Source: Blattamonas nauphoetae
Lineage: Eukaryota; Preaxostyla; Oxymonadida
NCBI GenBank assembly: GCA_033064195.1
Contig: JARBJD010000249.1
Location: forward strand, 49,691-113,690
Direction: 5' to 3'
DNA length: 64,000 nucleotides
Shown here: positions 29,726-39,488 of the stretch, piece by piece
Layout of the letters: each line of letters begins with the position of its first letter
Position numbering within the stretch: position 1 is the stretch's first letter
Notes under the pieces: generated by a model
What the model was told of the DNA's origin: nothing
Databases searched by the model: none
What the model saw: the letters and a program-made list of their open reading frames with translations, nothing else
Translations under genes and position numbers: made by a program

Positions 29726-32332
29726 ATGAACACAAATTTGTTATTTCTTCTTGCTGGCGTGTTGGCATGTCTGAATACGTCCAAGTCGACTCAGACCCTC
29801 ACCAATGTCCTCAATTCGAACTCAGACTTTTCCGGCCATAAACCCAATGATATTTTATCTATCTCGTTACCAGAAGGAATATACATTGGATACAACATTG
29901 ATATTACACACAGATCGATGGATCTGACAGGAGAGTCATCGAACGAAATTGTCACTTTAAAGACTCCACTGATAGCATCGTCCCAGTCCGAAATGAATTC
30001 AAATTCAGACGAAGGACGGAGTCAAGACTTTGGAAATTGCATCTTCTCATTGACGAACTCAACATTATCTTTGAAATCGCTCCACTTTTCGCTTATCGCC
30101 AGAACTGACGAAAGAAGACAGCAGAAGAACGAACCAGGAACACCAAGGCTGGCGATTGTTTCCGACAGCATGCTGACAATATCCGAAAGCAGAATAGAAG
30201 TCTCGTCGTGGACAAGTGCGATTCTGATTTCTCCGACGCAATTCGAGGAATCGTCCGTAGATTCGTCAGTTGTGGTTCAGAAATGCTTGATCTCGAGTGA
30301 AAATGGCCAGTTGGCTGGTGTTGTTGAGACTTCCGCATTTCCAGACATTCGTGGTTCAGTTTCGGTGTCGATTGTTGGATGCTCATTCGACTCTTCTCGG
30401 ATTTTGGGAAAGGACGGGATTGGCCTCTCACTGACACAAACAGCTCACAGAAGTGAAGAGGAGTTCGGAACAATCTCATCTTCGCTGATTGGTTGCTCGT
30501 TTGTGAACGTGAGTTCGATTGGCTCTTCCCGCCAGCCACACCTTCCCCATTTGTCCCAAAAGATGTTGGGATGTGTTGTGTCGCTGACAACTTCACATCT
30601 GTCTGGGTCGACGATTCGGGATGTGAACAATGGAGGCTCGTTATTCTGCTCGAATTCTTCGTTCTCCTCCCTCCTCCCCTCCCCCAACACTGGTCCAGAA
30701 CCAACTCCCGACCCATCTGGCGAATACACTTCTCACACAGTCGACGATAACAAAGTTTATTACTTCAACAAAGACAGTGGTGATGAATCATCCTCAATCA
30801 CCTTCGCGCACTGCCACTTCACAGGAGACAAATATCAACCATCCGAACGCCCACTTACATTTGATGGATACACTGGCACCATCACCATCGAATCCTGCTC
30901 TTTCTCTGACATTGCATACAACGACTACTTTGGAGGAGTGATCTGTGTCAATGTTATGGGTCCAGTCGAACACACAAGCTTCACAGCCAACTCGTCGAAC
31001 TTCACACGATGCTCGTCACTCTGGTCTGGTGGGGCGATACTCATTGATGTTCAGGAGGATGCCCTCATCAAGAAGTGTAGATTTGAAAACTGCACGACAT
31101 CTTCCGCAGACTCGGTGGGAGGAGCAATCTGCCTTGGTCGATATGCCTCCACATCCCGCATTGATGGGAAGCAATACAACTTGGTCGATTGTGTGATCGC
31201 TGGTTGTCTGGCGATTTCGGGAGGTGGTATTTTTCAACAATCACCACTCGATCTTTCAGTTGTCGGCACGCAGTTCGAACGCTGTGGGCTTCTCCCAGAA
31301 TCTCCCTTCACGATGGGAGCAGCGATCTCTGTTAATTGTCCAACTATTTTGACAATTGAAAGAAGTACCTTCATCGAATGCTCAGCCACACTTGCAGGAG
31401 GCGCCATTCTTTCGATAAACCAAAAAGAAATCAACGTCTCAGACACTCTCGTGAAGAACTGCTACTCGGGAACGACTGGCGCGATCTGTAGCTTCAACGC
31501 TGGTCACTATGGACATGTTTCGTTCTCCAATGTTTTCTTTGTTGGGAATTCGGTTGGTGATGACAGCACTTTCTACACGTTGATGAATATCGATGAAACA
31601 GCGACCAAGTTCGCTGATGTGGCAATCGTGTACATTCATCCAGATCCATTGCCGACACTCGAGTTTGAGGATTGGTTCACAACTATCACTCCTGACTCAT
31701 CTGGAATGATCATCGCAAGAAATGTGCTGCCGTCGAATAAATTTGACCCTGAACGATCATCGGATCCCGAGTTCAACAAGATTGGTCCACTTCTGATGGC
31801 GAAACCAACAGCGAGAGTGAATGAGGAGACAGGAAAGATCGAATTGGAGATGAAAGGGAACACACCACCGATTTCACAGGAATATAAAGTGACTATGAAA
31901 GAAGACTCGGATGGAACAGAAACAGAATTCAAAATGTTGTTCTTCAAGGGGACAGGGACTCTGGTGTCTGGGTCAGACGTGAATCTGAAATACAACACGA
32001 GCTACACAATCACAAAGATAGTGGGAGTTGTTCCTCCTTCCTCTTCTTCGACGAATACGAATAACATCACAATCCCCGTTGCAGCATGGACCTTCAACCT
32101 CGGCGCGAATCCCAGCTTCACCACTTTCACCACACCGGCCGAAGTGTCGATCACCCCACCCGAAACTCCAGTCTCTCTCATTTCAGCCTCGTCCGACCTC
32201 ATCTCAGCAGAACCGAAATATGCGTATGTGATCCTCGTGTTCAACGAGAAGGTGAAGGGGTGGAGAAAGTCCGAAGTTCATTGTTGTTGGAAAAGACCGT
32301 CTGCTCACTCACGACACAACATACACAATTAA
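29726..32332 (+). CDS. gene 5, N-terminal part: beta-helix ectodomain
   Basis: The ATG at 29726 begins a signal peptide (MNTNLLFLLAGVLACLNTS). It is followed by the family's first coil block (SISLPEGIYIGYNIDITHRSMDLTGESS) and about 600 residues of beta-helix with SGGAILIDVQ, GGAICLG and AGGAILS coils. An Ig-like or cadherin-like beta segment with EYKVTMKEDSDGTETEFK and NTSYTITKIVGVVP follows. The frame ends artificially at 32332 after about 25 out-of-frame codons (from GWRKSEVHCCW on). One base too many in AAGGGGTGGAG near 32255-32262 is the simplest cause. The true continuation, SPKFIVVGKDRLLTHDTTYTI, is in the frame of the next entry. Confidence 0.85.
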   Translation: MNTNLLFLLAGVLACLNTSKSTQTLTNVLNSNSDFSGHKPNDILSISLPEGIYIGYNIDITHRSMDLTGESSNEIVTLKTPLIASSQSEMNSNSDEGRSQDFGNCIFSLTNSTLSLKSLHFSLIARTDERRQQKNEPGTPRLAIVSDSMLTISESRIEVSSWTSAILISPTQFEESSVDSSVVVQKCLISSENGQLAGVVETSAFPDIRGSVSVSIVGCSFDSSRILGKDGIGLSLTQTAHRSEEEFGTISSSLIGCSFVNVSSIGSSRQPHLPHLSQKMLGCVVSLTTSHLSGSTIRDVNNGGSLFCSNSSFSSLLPSPNTGPEPTPDPSGEYTSHTVDDNKVYYFNKDSGDESSSITFAHCHFTGDKYQPSERPLTFDGYTGTITIESCSFSDIAYNDYFGGVICVNVMGPVEHTSFTANSSNFTRCSSLWSGGAILIDVQEDALIKKCRFENCTTSSADSVGGAICLGRYASTSRIDGKQYNLVDCVIAGCLAISGGGIFQQSPLDLSVVGTQFERCGLLPESPFTMGAAISVNCPTILTIERSTFIECSATLAGGAILSINQKEINVSDTLVKNCYSGTTGAICSFNAGHYGHVSFSNVFFVGNSVGDDSTFYTLMNIDETATKFADVAIVYIHPDPLPTLEFEDWFTTITPDSSGMIIARNVLPSNKFDPERSSDPEFNKIGPLLMAKPTARVNEETGKIELEMKGNTPPISQEYKVTMKEDSDGTETEFKMLFFKGTGTLVSGSDVNLKYNTSYTITKIVGVVPPSSSSTNTNNITIPVAAWTFNLGANPSFTTFTTPAEVSITPPETPVSLISASSDLISAEPKYAYVILVFNEKVKGWRKSEVHCCWKRPSAHSRHNIHN

Positions 32333-33359
32333 ATCGATTGTTGCAACACCAGGAACAGAGTCAACGACAACACCAGTTGTGATGTACGACACGATCACAT
32401 TCCACATCCCAAAATCCTCTTTTGGGAACAAGAGTCAGTTGCCACCAGAAACGAAGGCACTGCTGAGCTGGCTGATTCCGCTAGTTGCTTGTCTGCTGCT
32501 TGCACTGTTGCTTGCCATCATGATCATCGTCCTGCTACGGCGACGACAGAAGAAGAATGCTGTACCAGCTCAGAAAGAGATGGAAGCACAGGATCATGTG
32601 GAGTTTGACGAAAAGATGGAAGTTCTCGACGAAAACCAGACGAATGGCATCCTCCACTCGGATGAAAGGAGTCATTCTGCGTTCGACTCCTCCAGTGCAC
32701 TCCCAACAAACCTGAACCACTCTCTAGATGGACTCGATTATCGGAGTGAGAAAGGAGAGCTTGTTGAAGTGATGGCGTGCAGTGGAGGGTTCGAAGTGTC
32801 TCTTGCTGGAACTTCCACAACGCTGTATTCTGTGCTCCACAAAGATCATCGAGAAATGGGGAAGCGAGCGATTGGAATCCAGATTGTGAATGGATTGAAG
32901 CATGTTGTGGCGAATCGACAAGCGAGCGATGTTGTGACTCGACTGTCGTCGCACTGGATTCTGATTGACACAGCTGGAAATGTGCAACTGAAACTGCAGA
33001 TGAATGCAGCAGAAGCAGAACAAGAAGCAGCTCACATGAAACAACAACCTGCCGGATGTTTGGAAGAGAATGGAACAGCACAGAAGCGAGGAAAGGATGT
33101 AGAGCAGGCGGGAATGGATGGGCTTCGGTGGCGAGCACCTGAAGTTGTGGCAGGTGTCGGGAGTGCAGTTGATGGTCACAAAGCGTCAGTTTTTAGTCTT
33201 GGCCTGGTCTTGTGGGAGATTGAGACTGGTCAAGTACCATATGAAGAAGTGGATGCGATTGTGGCTCATATAAAGAGTAATTGTTTGTTGCTTCTCCCGG
33301 TTTGGCATTCTCATCTTCAACTCTTTCTCCAAATGTCTTGTTCATTCCGACTTCGTTAA
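32256..33359 (+). CDS. gene 5, C-terminal part: membrane segment and pseudokinase domain
   Basis: Read in the +1 frame from about 32256 (no own start; the first ATG is 32382). It completes the last extracellular beta domain and then has a membrane segment (LIPLVACLLLALLLAIMIIVLLRRRQKK). A cytosolic linker and a protein-kinase-like domain follow. The HRD-loop region reads SSHWILIDTAGNVQLKL, lacking the catalytic Asp/Lys/Asn set. The APE motif is present (GLRWRAPEVVAG), and the F-helix reads ASVFSLGLVLWEIETGQVPY. An active kinase is therefore unlikely. The C-lobe stops soon after EEVDAIVAHIK. The last 25 residues look unrelated to kinases, so the 3' end is either truncated or hidden behind an unseen intron. 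Expected role: a surface receptor-like protein with a cytosolic scaffold domain. Confidence 0.75.
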   Translation, partial: RGGESPKFIVVGKDRLLTHDTTYTIKSIVATPGTESTTTPVVMYDTITFHIPKSSFGNKSQLPPETKALLSWLIPLVACLLLALLLAIMIIVLLRRRQKKNAVPAQKEMEAQDHVEFDEKMEVLDENQTNGILHSDERSHSAFDSSSALPTNLNHSLDGLDYRSEKGELVEVMACSGGFEVSLAGTSTTLYSVLHKDHREMGKRAIGIQIVNGLKHVVANRQASDVVTRLSSHWILIDTAGNVQLKLQMNAAEAEQEAAHMKQQPAGCLEENGTAQKRGKDVEQAGMDGLRWRAPEVVAGVGSAVDGHKASVFSLGLVLWEIETGQVPYEEVDAIVAHIKSNCLLLLPVWHSHLQLFLQMSCSFRLR

Positions 33360-33908
33360 GGTTCATTCCCACATTTGCCCGCCACTCTCTCCATTCCTGC
33401 CTCGGAGTCGAAATTGATTGCGTTATTTTGCTTGTTTCATGACGTTCGAAAAAAAGTATGTCCATTATTTTTTAATTTTCATTTAGTCATTCTCAAAATA
33501 TGACTCAAAATTATTGAATATTGAAGATTGGTTCTCCAATTCGAGAGTGAGAACTCACAACCACTTATCATTCGTGATAAACTATTATTGTCAGAAATAG
33601 AGAGGAATGAAAACCTACCCATAACATGACTCTACCGAAATCCCAGTCGAAAACGACTCACATGGTTTTGGTTGTGGTGTGATCGATTTCTCCTCTTGAC
33701 CATTGAATCCTTTGATTAGGTGAAATACGAAACATAATAATAGACTGCATGAAATCAGAATTTGACAAACAAATTCCAACAAATGGGCAGGAGCCCGCAC
33801 AAGTTAAAGAGGAGCCGATACTCACCAGGTCGATGAACATGGAATGCTTCGCAGTGACAGTATCCTGGCCTCACCCTCAACAATTTGAGGAAGACGGGAA
33901 AACATTTG
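33360..33908. other. 549-bp region between convergent genes 5 and 6
   Basis: Lies between the 3' ends of gene 5 (+) and gene 6 (-). It is AT-rich, with no open frame longer than 61 codons. It may contain the missing last part of the gene 5 kinase domain in eroded form, but no kinase motif was recognised here. Confidence 0.4.
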
Positions 33909-36900
33909 TTAGGGGGACTGAGAGACCATCACAAAGCAATCCTCACAAACAACCCTTCGCCGCAAAAGAAGAGGCTGCCTCGCTGTCCACTTCACAAGAA
34001 CAGCCGGTTTCTGAATCTGGCTGCTGGAGAAGTGGGAGAATGTGGTATTTAAGAGGATCACATTCAAGGCACACTCTGACGTGACAGAGACGAACTGCGG
34101 TGTTGGGGTTGTTGATGAGGACGTGAATGAAGAAAGAGACACGTGGAAGGATGGTGTGTCCTCGGAAGTTGTTTTGGGAGGGATTGACAGCTCAACGAGG
34201 GATGTGTTCTGTTTGATAGAGTTGTTCGAGACTGTCAAAGAAACAAAAGAGATTGTGGAAGACGAACTGACAAGAAACGAGGCATCGAAAGAGTTGTTAG
34301 CGATTCTGGTGTCTTCGATTGAGAGAGATTGGCAGGCAGAGAGGACGAAGGCAGAAGACTTGAAAGTGGAAGAGAGGAAGGAGGTGTTGGTGATTGTGTG
34401 GGAAGACTGCACTGACACCAAGAAAGGCTGCGAGAGAACCGCTTTCTGAATGACACATGATTCCACGCTGACGATTCCAGACGATGCAACGATGACACTT
34501 CCAAGCGAGGCAGGGAGGGAGAAAGACATCGACAGAGAACGCAGTGTGAGAATCGAGTTCCGCTCCACTCTGATCATCGACGCTGATGCTGAAGAGGAAT
34601 TTTGGAGTGAGACGACAAATGGACACAATACATCTGAATCTGGTGCGATCTGTAAATCAGAGTTCGAAAGGATGATTGGCGAGGAGAGAAGGCTGTTGGA
34701 AGCGACAACGACATCGACAACACTGTCAGCTGCCTCTTTCACACTCCACTCGACAGTTCTGCATGGCGTGGCCTTTGTTTCTCCACACCCAAATTGATCT
34801 TTTCCGCTCTGTCCAACAGTAATCGTCGAATCTGGATTTCGATAGGAACTACCGAGTAGGAAGTGGAGGAGCGAGATGGAGCGAAGAGAAGAGCTCTCAT
34901 CTTCGGCCAAGTCGAGTCCCCACAACTTGTCAGCGTCCGAGCTCAGACTGAGCGAGTTGAACGTTCCTGCCCATCTCTCCTTCGTCACCAGAGACGCAAA
35001 CTCTCGTCCGGAAATGAACACCCACTTCCCATCGCCAGAACTGATGCACGAGGACGCGAAGGAGAGTGAGGTCAGGCTGTATGAACCTGAGTCGAGGGAG
35101 GAGAAGTCGACGCTGATGGCTCCGCCAGCGATGGATGCCGAGGACGAAGCGAAGGATGATTTTGAGATGACGAGACGGCCTCCAACGACTGTTGCTGATA
35201 GACTGCCACCATTTCCGAGAGAAGAGCAGGATGTGAAGGAACACGATACGATTGTCAGAGAACTCGATGAACACAGTTCGGCATGAATCGCAGAGCCATC
35301 AACAATCGGACTTTCTGATCCTTTCTTGAATGACGAGAATGAACAGCTCGTCAATTCAACGACACCAACATTCTTCAACCACAATCCATGCGATGGCTTC
35401 GCTGTCGGAGATCCTCCAAAATTCCAATTCTTCAGTTTCAGGTCGGGATATGTCGATGTTGATGTGTCTCCTTCAACTCCAATCCAGCCACGATCTCCTT
35501 CATAAACCACTCTCATTGTTACTTCATTCTCGCTTTCATCTATCAGCGAGCCTCCTATCAGCCAGATCGGTGCATCGCTTTCTGTGTCAATGTCCTCAAA
35601 TGTCAGCTTGTTAATGATGAGCATGCCTGATTTGATGAGAATCATCGTCTGTGAATACGATTGTTCACTCACACCATTCGACAACTTGACGTCAACAAAG
35701 GTAATCGCATTCTGTCCACACTCAACCACAATGAATGGCTGTATTCCTGTCTTCTGATTGATCACAAACTCGATGTTTTTGATTGTGACCACGGTTTGGA
35801 ACGACAAGACAGATGGCAGGTCGACGTCCAATGTCGAACCAGACAAACGAATCTGAGAATGTGAGGATATTGTTTCTGTTGTTTTGACGAGCTCGAGAGG
35901 AACACCACTGAATGAACATCCTGCGTCGAATTTGACAGAGACGTGGATGAACAACTTATATTTCTTCCAATTTCCATTCACTTTGGACTGAACCCCTGGC
36001 AGTGTGGAACAACGAAGTACGGCAGAATCACAAGTCTGTGAATCGTCACCTCCGTCTCCCAAGAAAAGTGCTTTGTCAATGCTCGGGAATAGAGAAAGGA
36101 GGTCGACAAATGTTGGTTCTGTGCTCTGCCCAGCAAACATGTCTTTCGCTGCCGACGTTGCTGTTCGATAGTCGAAGTCAAGATTGCCATATCCCACATC
36201 CTTCGCTTCATCCGCCGACCCAACCTCAACAGCATCGATGAAGAACCAGCTTCCGTACTCAGCTGAACACGACTCAAAGCTGAGTTGTACTTTCGGTGGG
36301 CCATTTGCTGTGGTGAGCGAATACGCTGTCTTCCTGTCAGTCCTCGTCGACAATCTGATGTCGAGATAGAAGCCTCCTCCGAGTCCTGTCCCCGACGTGG
36401 CTGTACAGTCTTTGAAAGAGCAGCCGACGATGGAAACTTTGGCCATGTTCTCGACAGACAGTGCAAACCCACCTCCTCCGATTCGATCTGAGTTTGATGA
36501 TGAACCCACTTGACAGGAGATGAAGACGCATTCTTGGATGGTGAAGTCGAACAGATTGGAGGAATCTACGCTGTGTGCCACAGTCGCTGAAAATCCCCCT
36601 CCCTGTTTCGATGCTGAGCATTCCGTGAACTTCAACTGGAAGAGAACAACCGGATCATAGAGTGTGGAAATGTCGAGTGTGAGAGCACCTCCACTTTCAC
36701 TCGATTTACATGATGAGAATGTAACTGATGAATCTATTTCGAGGTGGGTGTTGCTGACCGACAGGATCGCACCGACTTGTTCCGATTGGAGGTTTTCGAA
36801 TGTGGTCTCGGTGATGAAGACGTGTCCAGCTGTGGCGGAGATAGTTTGAGTGTTTCCAGTGTTTGATGGTCCTGTGAAGGAACACTGCTCGATTGAAAGG

Positions 36901-39287
36901 GTGCCTGCTGTCGAGATGAAGGGTGATGCCTGTTTGATCAACAATCCAAGCGATTCGAGAATGAGTGACTGTGTGGAGCCAACTGACAGAGCTGGCCCAC
37001 TTGGTGAACTCGCAGTTCCAAGATCAATCTGAAGGACACTCCTTGTGGTTGATCGTCCAAGAAGTGACATCGTTGCTGGGTTGAGTGGAAGAGCTTCGTT
37101 GAGAGGGAATGTTCCCTCAACGAGGACGAGTGGAGATGTTTGAGTGTCATCCACAAATCCAAAAAGTGTTGGGAGAGACTGGCTTCCCGGATATCGCCCA
37201 TCGTCGCATTCTCCCTCATCCTGACTCGTCGCTCTGAAGACATTCGACGATGATGGAAGAAGATCATTCAAAGCTTGAGCTCCCACCAGAACTTTGTTTG
37301 AGATGGAATTGCTGGTGCTTCCTGCCAAAGTGAACTTGTTCGCTTGAGGTAAGAGAGTGTTTCCGAAGAAGATCTCAGCTCCACTGTTGGCAGAAGGGGC
37401 AGTCTGGACAAACTCGCAATAAAGAAGGCTGATCTCACTCCCATCCAAAACCTCACTTTGAGTGAAGCTGAGAACATTGGCTGTTGATGCACAATTTCGG
37501 AGGATGTTTCGAAGGAAAAGGACTGTCGATGATTTCGAGAGTGAGAGACTGAGCACGTTGGCAGTGGTTGACGAGGTGCACGACGTGATGGTTGTGTGCT
37601 CGATGATTAGTGACGACGAAGAGGAGAGCGTGCCTGAGAAGATCGTCCCTGCGATTGAACTTGAAAAATCTGATATCGACCCTGATGAGACTTCTAGTTG
37701 TCCACCAGACAGTGAAAAGAGCGACGACGTTCGGCTTGAACCATCGCCTTTGAGATGAACAGCGATCAATTGGAGAGTGCCGTCAGAGATGGAGAATGAC
37801 CCCTCTTTTGTGGCGATAATAGTCGTTGATGGATCCGATTGAGTTACAGATACGCTCTGTGCAGTTGTTGTTAAGAGTGAAGCGTGAGAGAGGTCCGAAG
37901 AGATGAGAAGAGAGATAGGACCGTCAATTGTTGAAGGTTTGACTTGATCAGAACCAACTGTGATCGATGAACAAGGAAGGAATCGAGAACCACAAAGCGC
38001 GTTGTCTTCCCCATTCTCATCAACAATCAATTGTCCAAGCGAGTATCCATAGAACAGATAAAGAATCGAGGCTGCCATCGACTGGTCGTGGAAGAAGATC
38101 GATTCTCTTTCAAATGGCGTGAAAATATCGGTCGAAGTCTCTTCTCGACTCGGATACGATCCTGAGAACTTCTCCGCAACAAGAATATCTCGAGAAAGAG
38201 ATCCAATCTCAACAAACACATCTCGCCCGAACTTCCCAACTCCATGACTGTTCATCTCATTTCCCTCCTTTCCATCTCCAAACGACAGCGACGAAAGCAA
38301 ATATGTTCCCGATCCCAGCGATGACAGATCAACGAAGATCGCTCCTCCATTTCCGAGAGAAGAGCAGGATGTGAAGGAACACGATGTGATTGTCAGAGAA
38401 CTCGATGAACACAGTTCGGCATGAATCGCTGAGCCATCAACAATCGGACTTTCTGATCCTTTCTTGAACGACCAGAACGAACAGCTCGTCAATTCGACTT
38501 CACCAACATTCTTCAACCACAATCCATGCGATGGTTTCGCTGTCGGAGATCCTCCAAATATCCAATTCTTCAGATTCAGGTCGGGATATGTCGATGTTGA
38601 TGTGTTTCCTTCAACTCCAATCCATCCACGATCTCCTTCATAAACCACTCTCATCGTCACTTCACTGCTTTCGTCGGCCAGCAATCCTCCTTTCAGCCAG
38701 ATCGGGGAAATCGATCCAAAATGTGTGTTCTCTCCAAATGAAAGTTTCTCAATTATCACCTCTCCACCAGGAACGAAAATGAATGCTTGAAATTCATATA
38801 TTTGATAGTTCTCGGGAGGTTTGATCACTTCAACGTTCACATCTTTCAATATCAGAATTCCATTTGCTGTTGTCGAACAGAATGCTACATTACTGCTCTC
38901 CTGGGCGAGTTTCAGATTGATCTTGTCAAATGTCACTTCTGCGTCAATCAGAATGAAACCATTCGGAGGAGAGGATTCCTGAGCTGTTTCCTTCAGCAGA
39001 ATAATGATCGCAAAAGTGTTCTCTTTCGATGCTGTCTTGATCGTAAACCGATACTGATCACGACTCTCTGGAGCAGTGAAGTGTATGTTCGCCGTCCATG
39101 TTGCTACACCAACAACGTTGATTGTCTGATCTGGTCCTGTTCCTGTCAATTTGCTGAGTGCCGAATCTCTCGTTTGACATGGATACTCGAGGACCGAACA
39201 AGAGAATTCATCATTCCCAGAATCACCCAGAAAGACCTCGTCAAGGACAAGATCCAAGAGGAGATCGAACGGTTCTGAATTCGTGAC
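33909..39287 (-). CDS. gene 6, C-terminal 1,792 codons: beta-helix modules after the transposon
   Basis: Host sequence begins at 39287 (VTNSEPFDLLLDLVLDEVF). The apparent ATG at 39389 lies in the transposon's TIR and encodes no signal peptide (MGKEKYMKRKMRR), so this is not an independent gene. Modules open at VFLGDSGNDEFSC...YPC, LIVDENGEDNALCG, LFLGDGGDDSQTC...LRC and TVGQSGKDQFGC. Blocks are near-identical to others in the same gene: 37950-38370 matches 42640-43065, and 35220-35530 matches 38345-38660. It ends at TAA (33909-33911) after VVCEDCFVMVSQSP without a membrane segment. The intact protein would be an enormous secreted or non-anchored surface protein. Confidence 0.85.
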   Translation of the reverse strand, partial: VTNSEPFDLLLDLVLDEVFLGDSGNDEFSCSVLEYPCQTRDSALSKLTGTGPDQTINVVGVATWTANIHFTAPESRDQYRFTIKTASKENTFAIIILLKETAQESSPPNGFILIDAEVTFDKINLKLAQESSNVAFCSTTANGILILKDVNVEVIKPPENYQIYEFQAFIFVPGGEVIIEKLSFGENTHFGSISPIWLKGGLLADESSEVTMRVVYEGDRGWIGVEGNTSTSTYPDLNLKNWIFGGSPTAKPSHGLWLKNVGEVELTSCSFWSFKKGSESPIVDGSAIHAELCSSSSLTITSCSFTSCSSLGNGGAIFVDLSSLGSGTYLLSSLSFGDGKEGNEMNSHGVGKFGRDVFVEIGSLSRDILVAEKFSGSYPSREETSTDIFTPFERESIFFHDQSMAASILYLFYGYSLGQLIVDENGEDNALCGSRFLPCSSITVGSDQVKPSTIDGPISLLISSDLSHASLLTTTAQSVSVTQSDPSTTIIATKEGSFSISDGTLQLIAVHLKGDGSSRTSSLFSLSGGQLEVSSGSISDFSSSIAGTIFSGTLSSSSSLIIEHTTITSCTSSTTANVLSLSLSKSSTVLFLRNILRNCASTANVLSFTQSEVLDGSEISLLYCEFVQTAPSANSGAEIFFGNTLLPQANKFTLAGSTSNSISNKVLVGAQALNDLLPSSSNVFRATSQDEGECDDGRYPGSQSLPTLFGFVDDTQTSPLVLVEGTFPLNEALPLNPATMSLLGRSTTRSVLQIDLGTASSPSGPALSVGSTQSLILESLGLLIKQASPFISTAGTLSIEQCSFTGPSNTGNTQTISATAGHVFITETTFENLQSEQVGAILSVSNTHLEIDSSVTFSSCKSSESGGALTLDISTLYDPVVLFQLKFTECSASKQGGGFSATVAHSVDSSNLFDFTIQECVFISCQVGSSSNSDRIGGGGFALSVENMAKVSIVGCSFKDCTATSGTGLGGGFYLDIRLSTRTDRKTAYSLTTANGPPKVQLSFESCSAEYGSWFFIDAVEVGSADEAKDVGYGNLDFDYRTATSAAKDMFAGQSTEPTFVDLLSLFPSIDKALFLGDGGDDSQTCDSAVLRCSTLPGVQSKVNGNWKKYKLFIHVSVKFDAGCSFSGVPLELVKTTETISSHSQIRLSGSTLDVDLPSVLSFQTVVTIKNIEFVINQKTGIQPFIVVECGQNAITFVDVKLSNGVSEQSYSQTMILIKSGMLIINKLTFEDIDTESDAPIWLIGGSLIDESENEVTMRVVYEGDRGWIGVEGDTSTSTYPDLKLKNWNFGGSPTAKPSHGLWLKNVGVVELTSCSFSSFKKGSESPIVDGSAIHAELCSSSSLTIVSCSFTSCSSLGNGGSLSATVVGGRLVISKSSFASSSASIAGGAISVDFSSLDSGSYSLTSLSFASSCISSGDGKWVFISGREFASLVTKERWAGTFNSLSLSSDADKLWGLDLAEDESSSLRSISLLHFLLGSSYRNPDSTITVGQSGKDQFGCGETKATPCRTVEWSVKEAADSVVDVVVASNSLLSSPIILSNSDLQIAPDSDVLCPFVVSLQNSSSASASMIRVERNSILTLRSLSMSFSLPASLGSVIVASSGIVSVESCVIQKAVLSQPFLVSVQSSHTITNTSFLSSTFKSSAFVLSACQSLSIEDTRIANNSFDASFLVSSSSTISFVSLTVSNNSIKQNTSLVELSIPPKTTSEDTPSFHVSLSSFTSSSTTPTPQFVSVTSECALNVILLNTTFSHFSSSQIQKPAVLVKWTARQPLLLRRRVVCEDCFVMVSQSP

Positions 39288-39289
39288 TA

Positions 39290-39488
39290 CCGTCGTTGAA
39301 CAAGCCGTCCAGTTGGACAACCCGTCCACATTTGGTATGAAGTCAAACTTTCGTCTCATTTTTCTCTTCATATACTTCTCTTTTCCCATATTTCCATTTC
39401 ATTACTGTTTCATTCACTTATTTCAACAATTTTTTTGGTGAATTGAATTTTTTAATCTCTTCTTGATCTTGTTCTCATTGATCTCCCC
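39290..39488 (+). repeat. left terminal inverted repeat of the pogo-type element
   Basis: Reverse complement of about 41245-41443 over about 200 bp with no difference noticed. It reads into coding frame on the minus strand, which makes a false N-terminus for the gene 6 fragment. Confidence 0.9.

Noticed and set aside
2537-33359. Full reassignment of TAA/TAG to glutamine as in Streblomastix
   Set aside because: Long frames use only CAA/CAG for Gln, and genes 2 and 4 end in TAA at homologous positions; only rare or context-dependent read-through remains possible.
39288-39389. Separate gene start (MGKEKYMKRKMRR) for the 33909-39389 frame
   Set aside because: The first 34 codons lie in the terminal inverted repeat of the pogo element and recur in mirror image at 41344; there is no signal peptide and host similarity begins at 39287.
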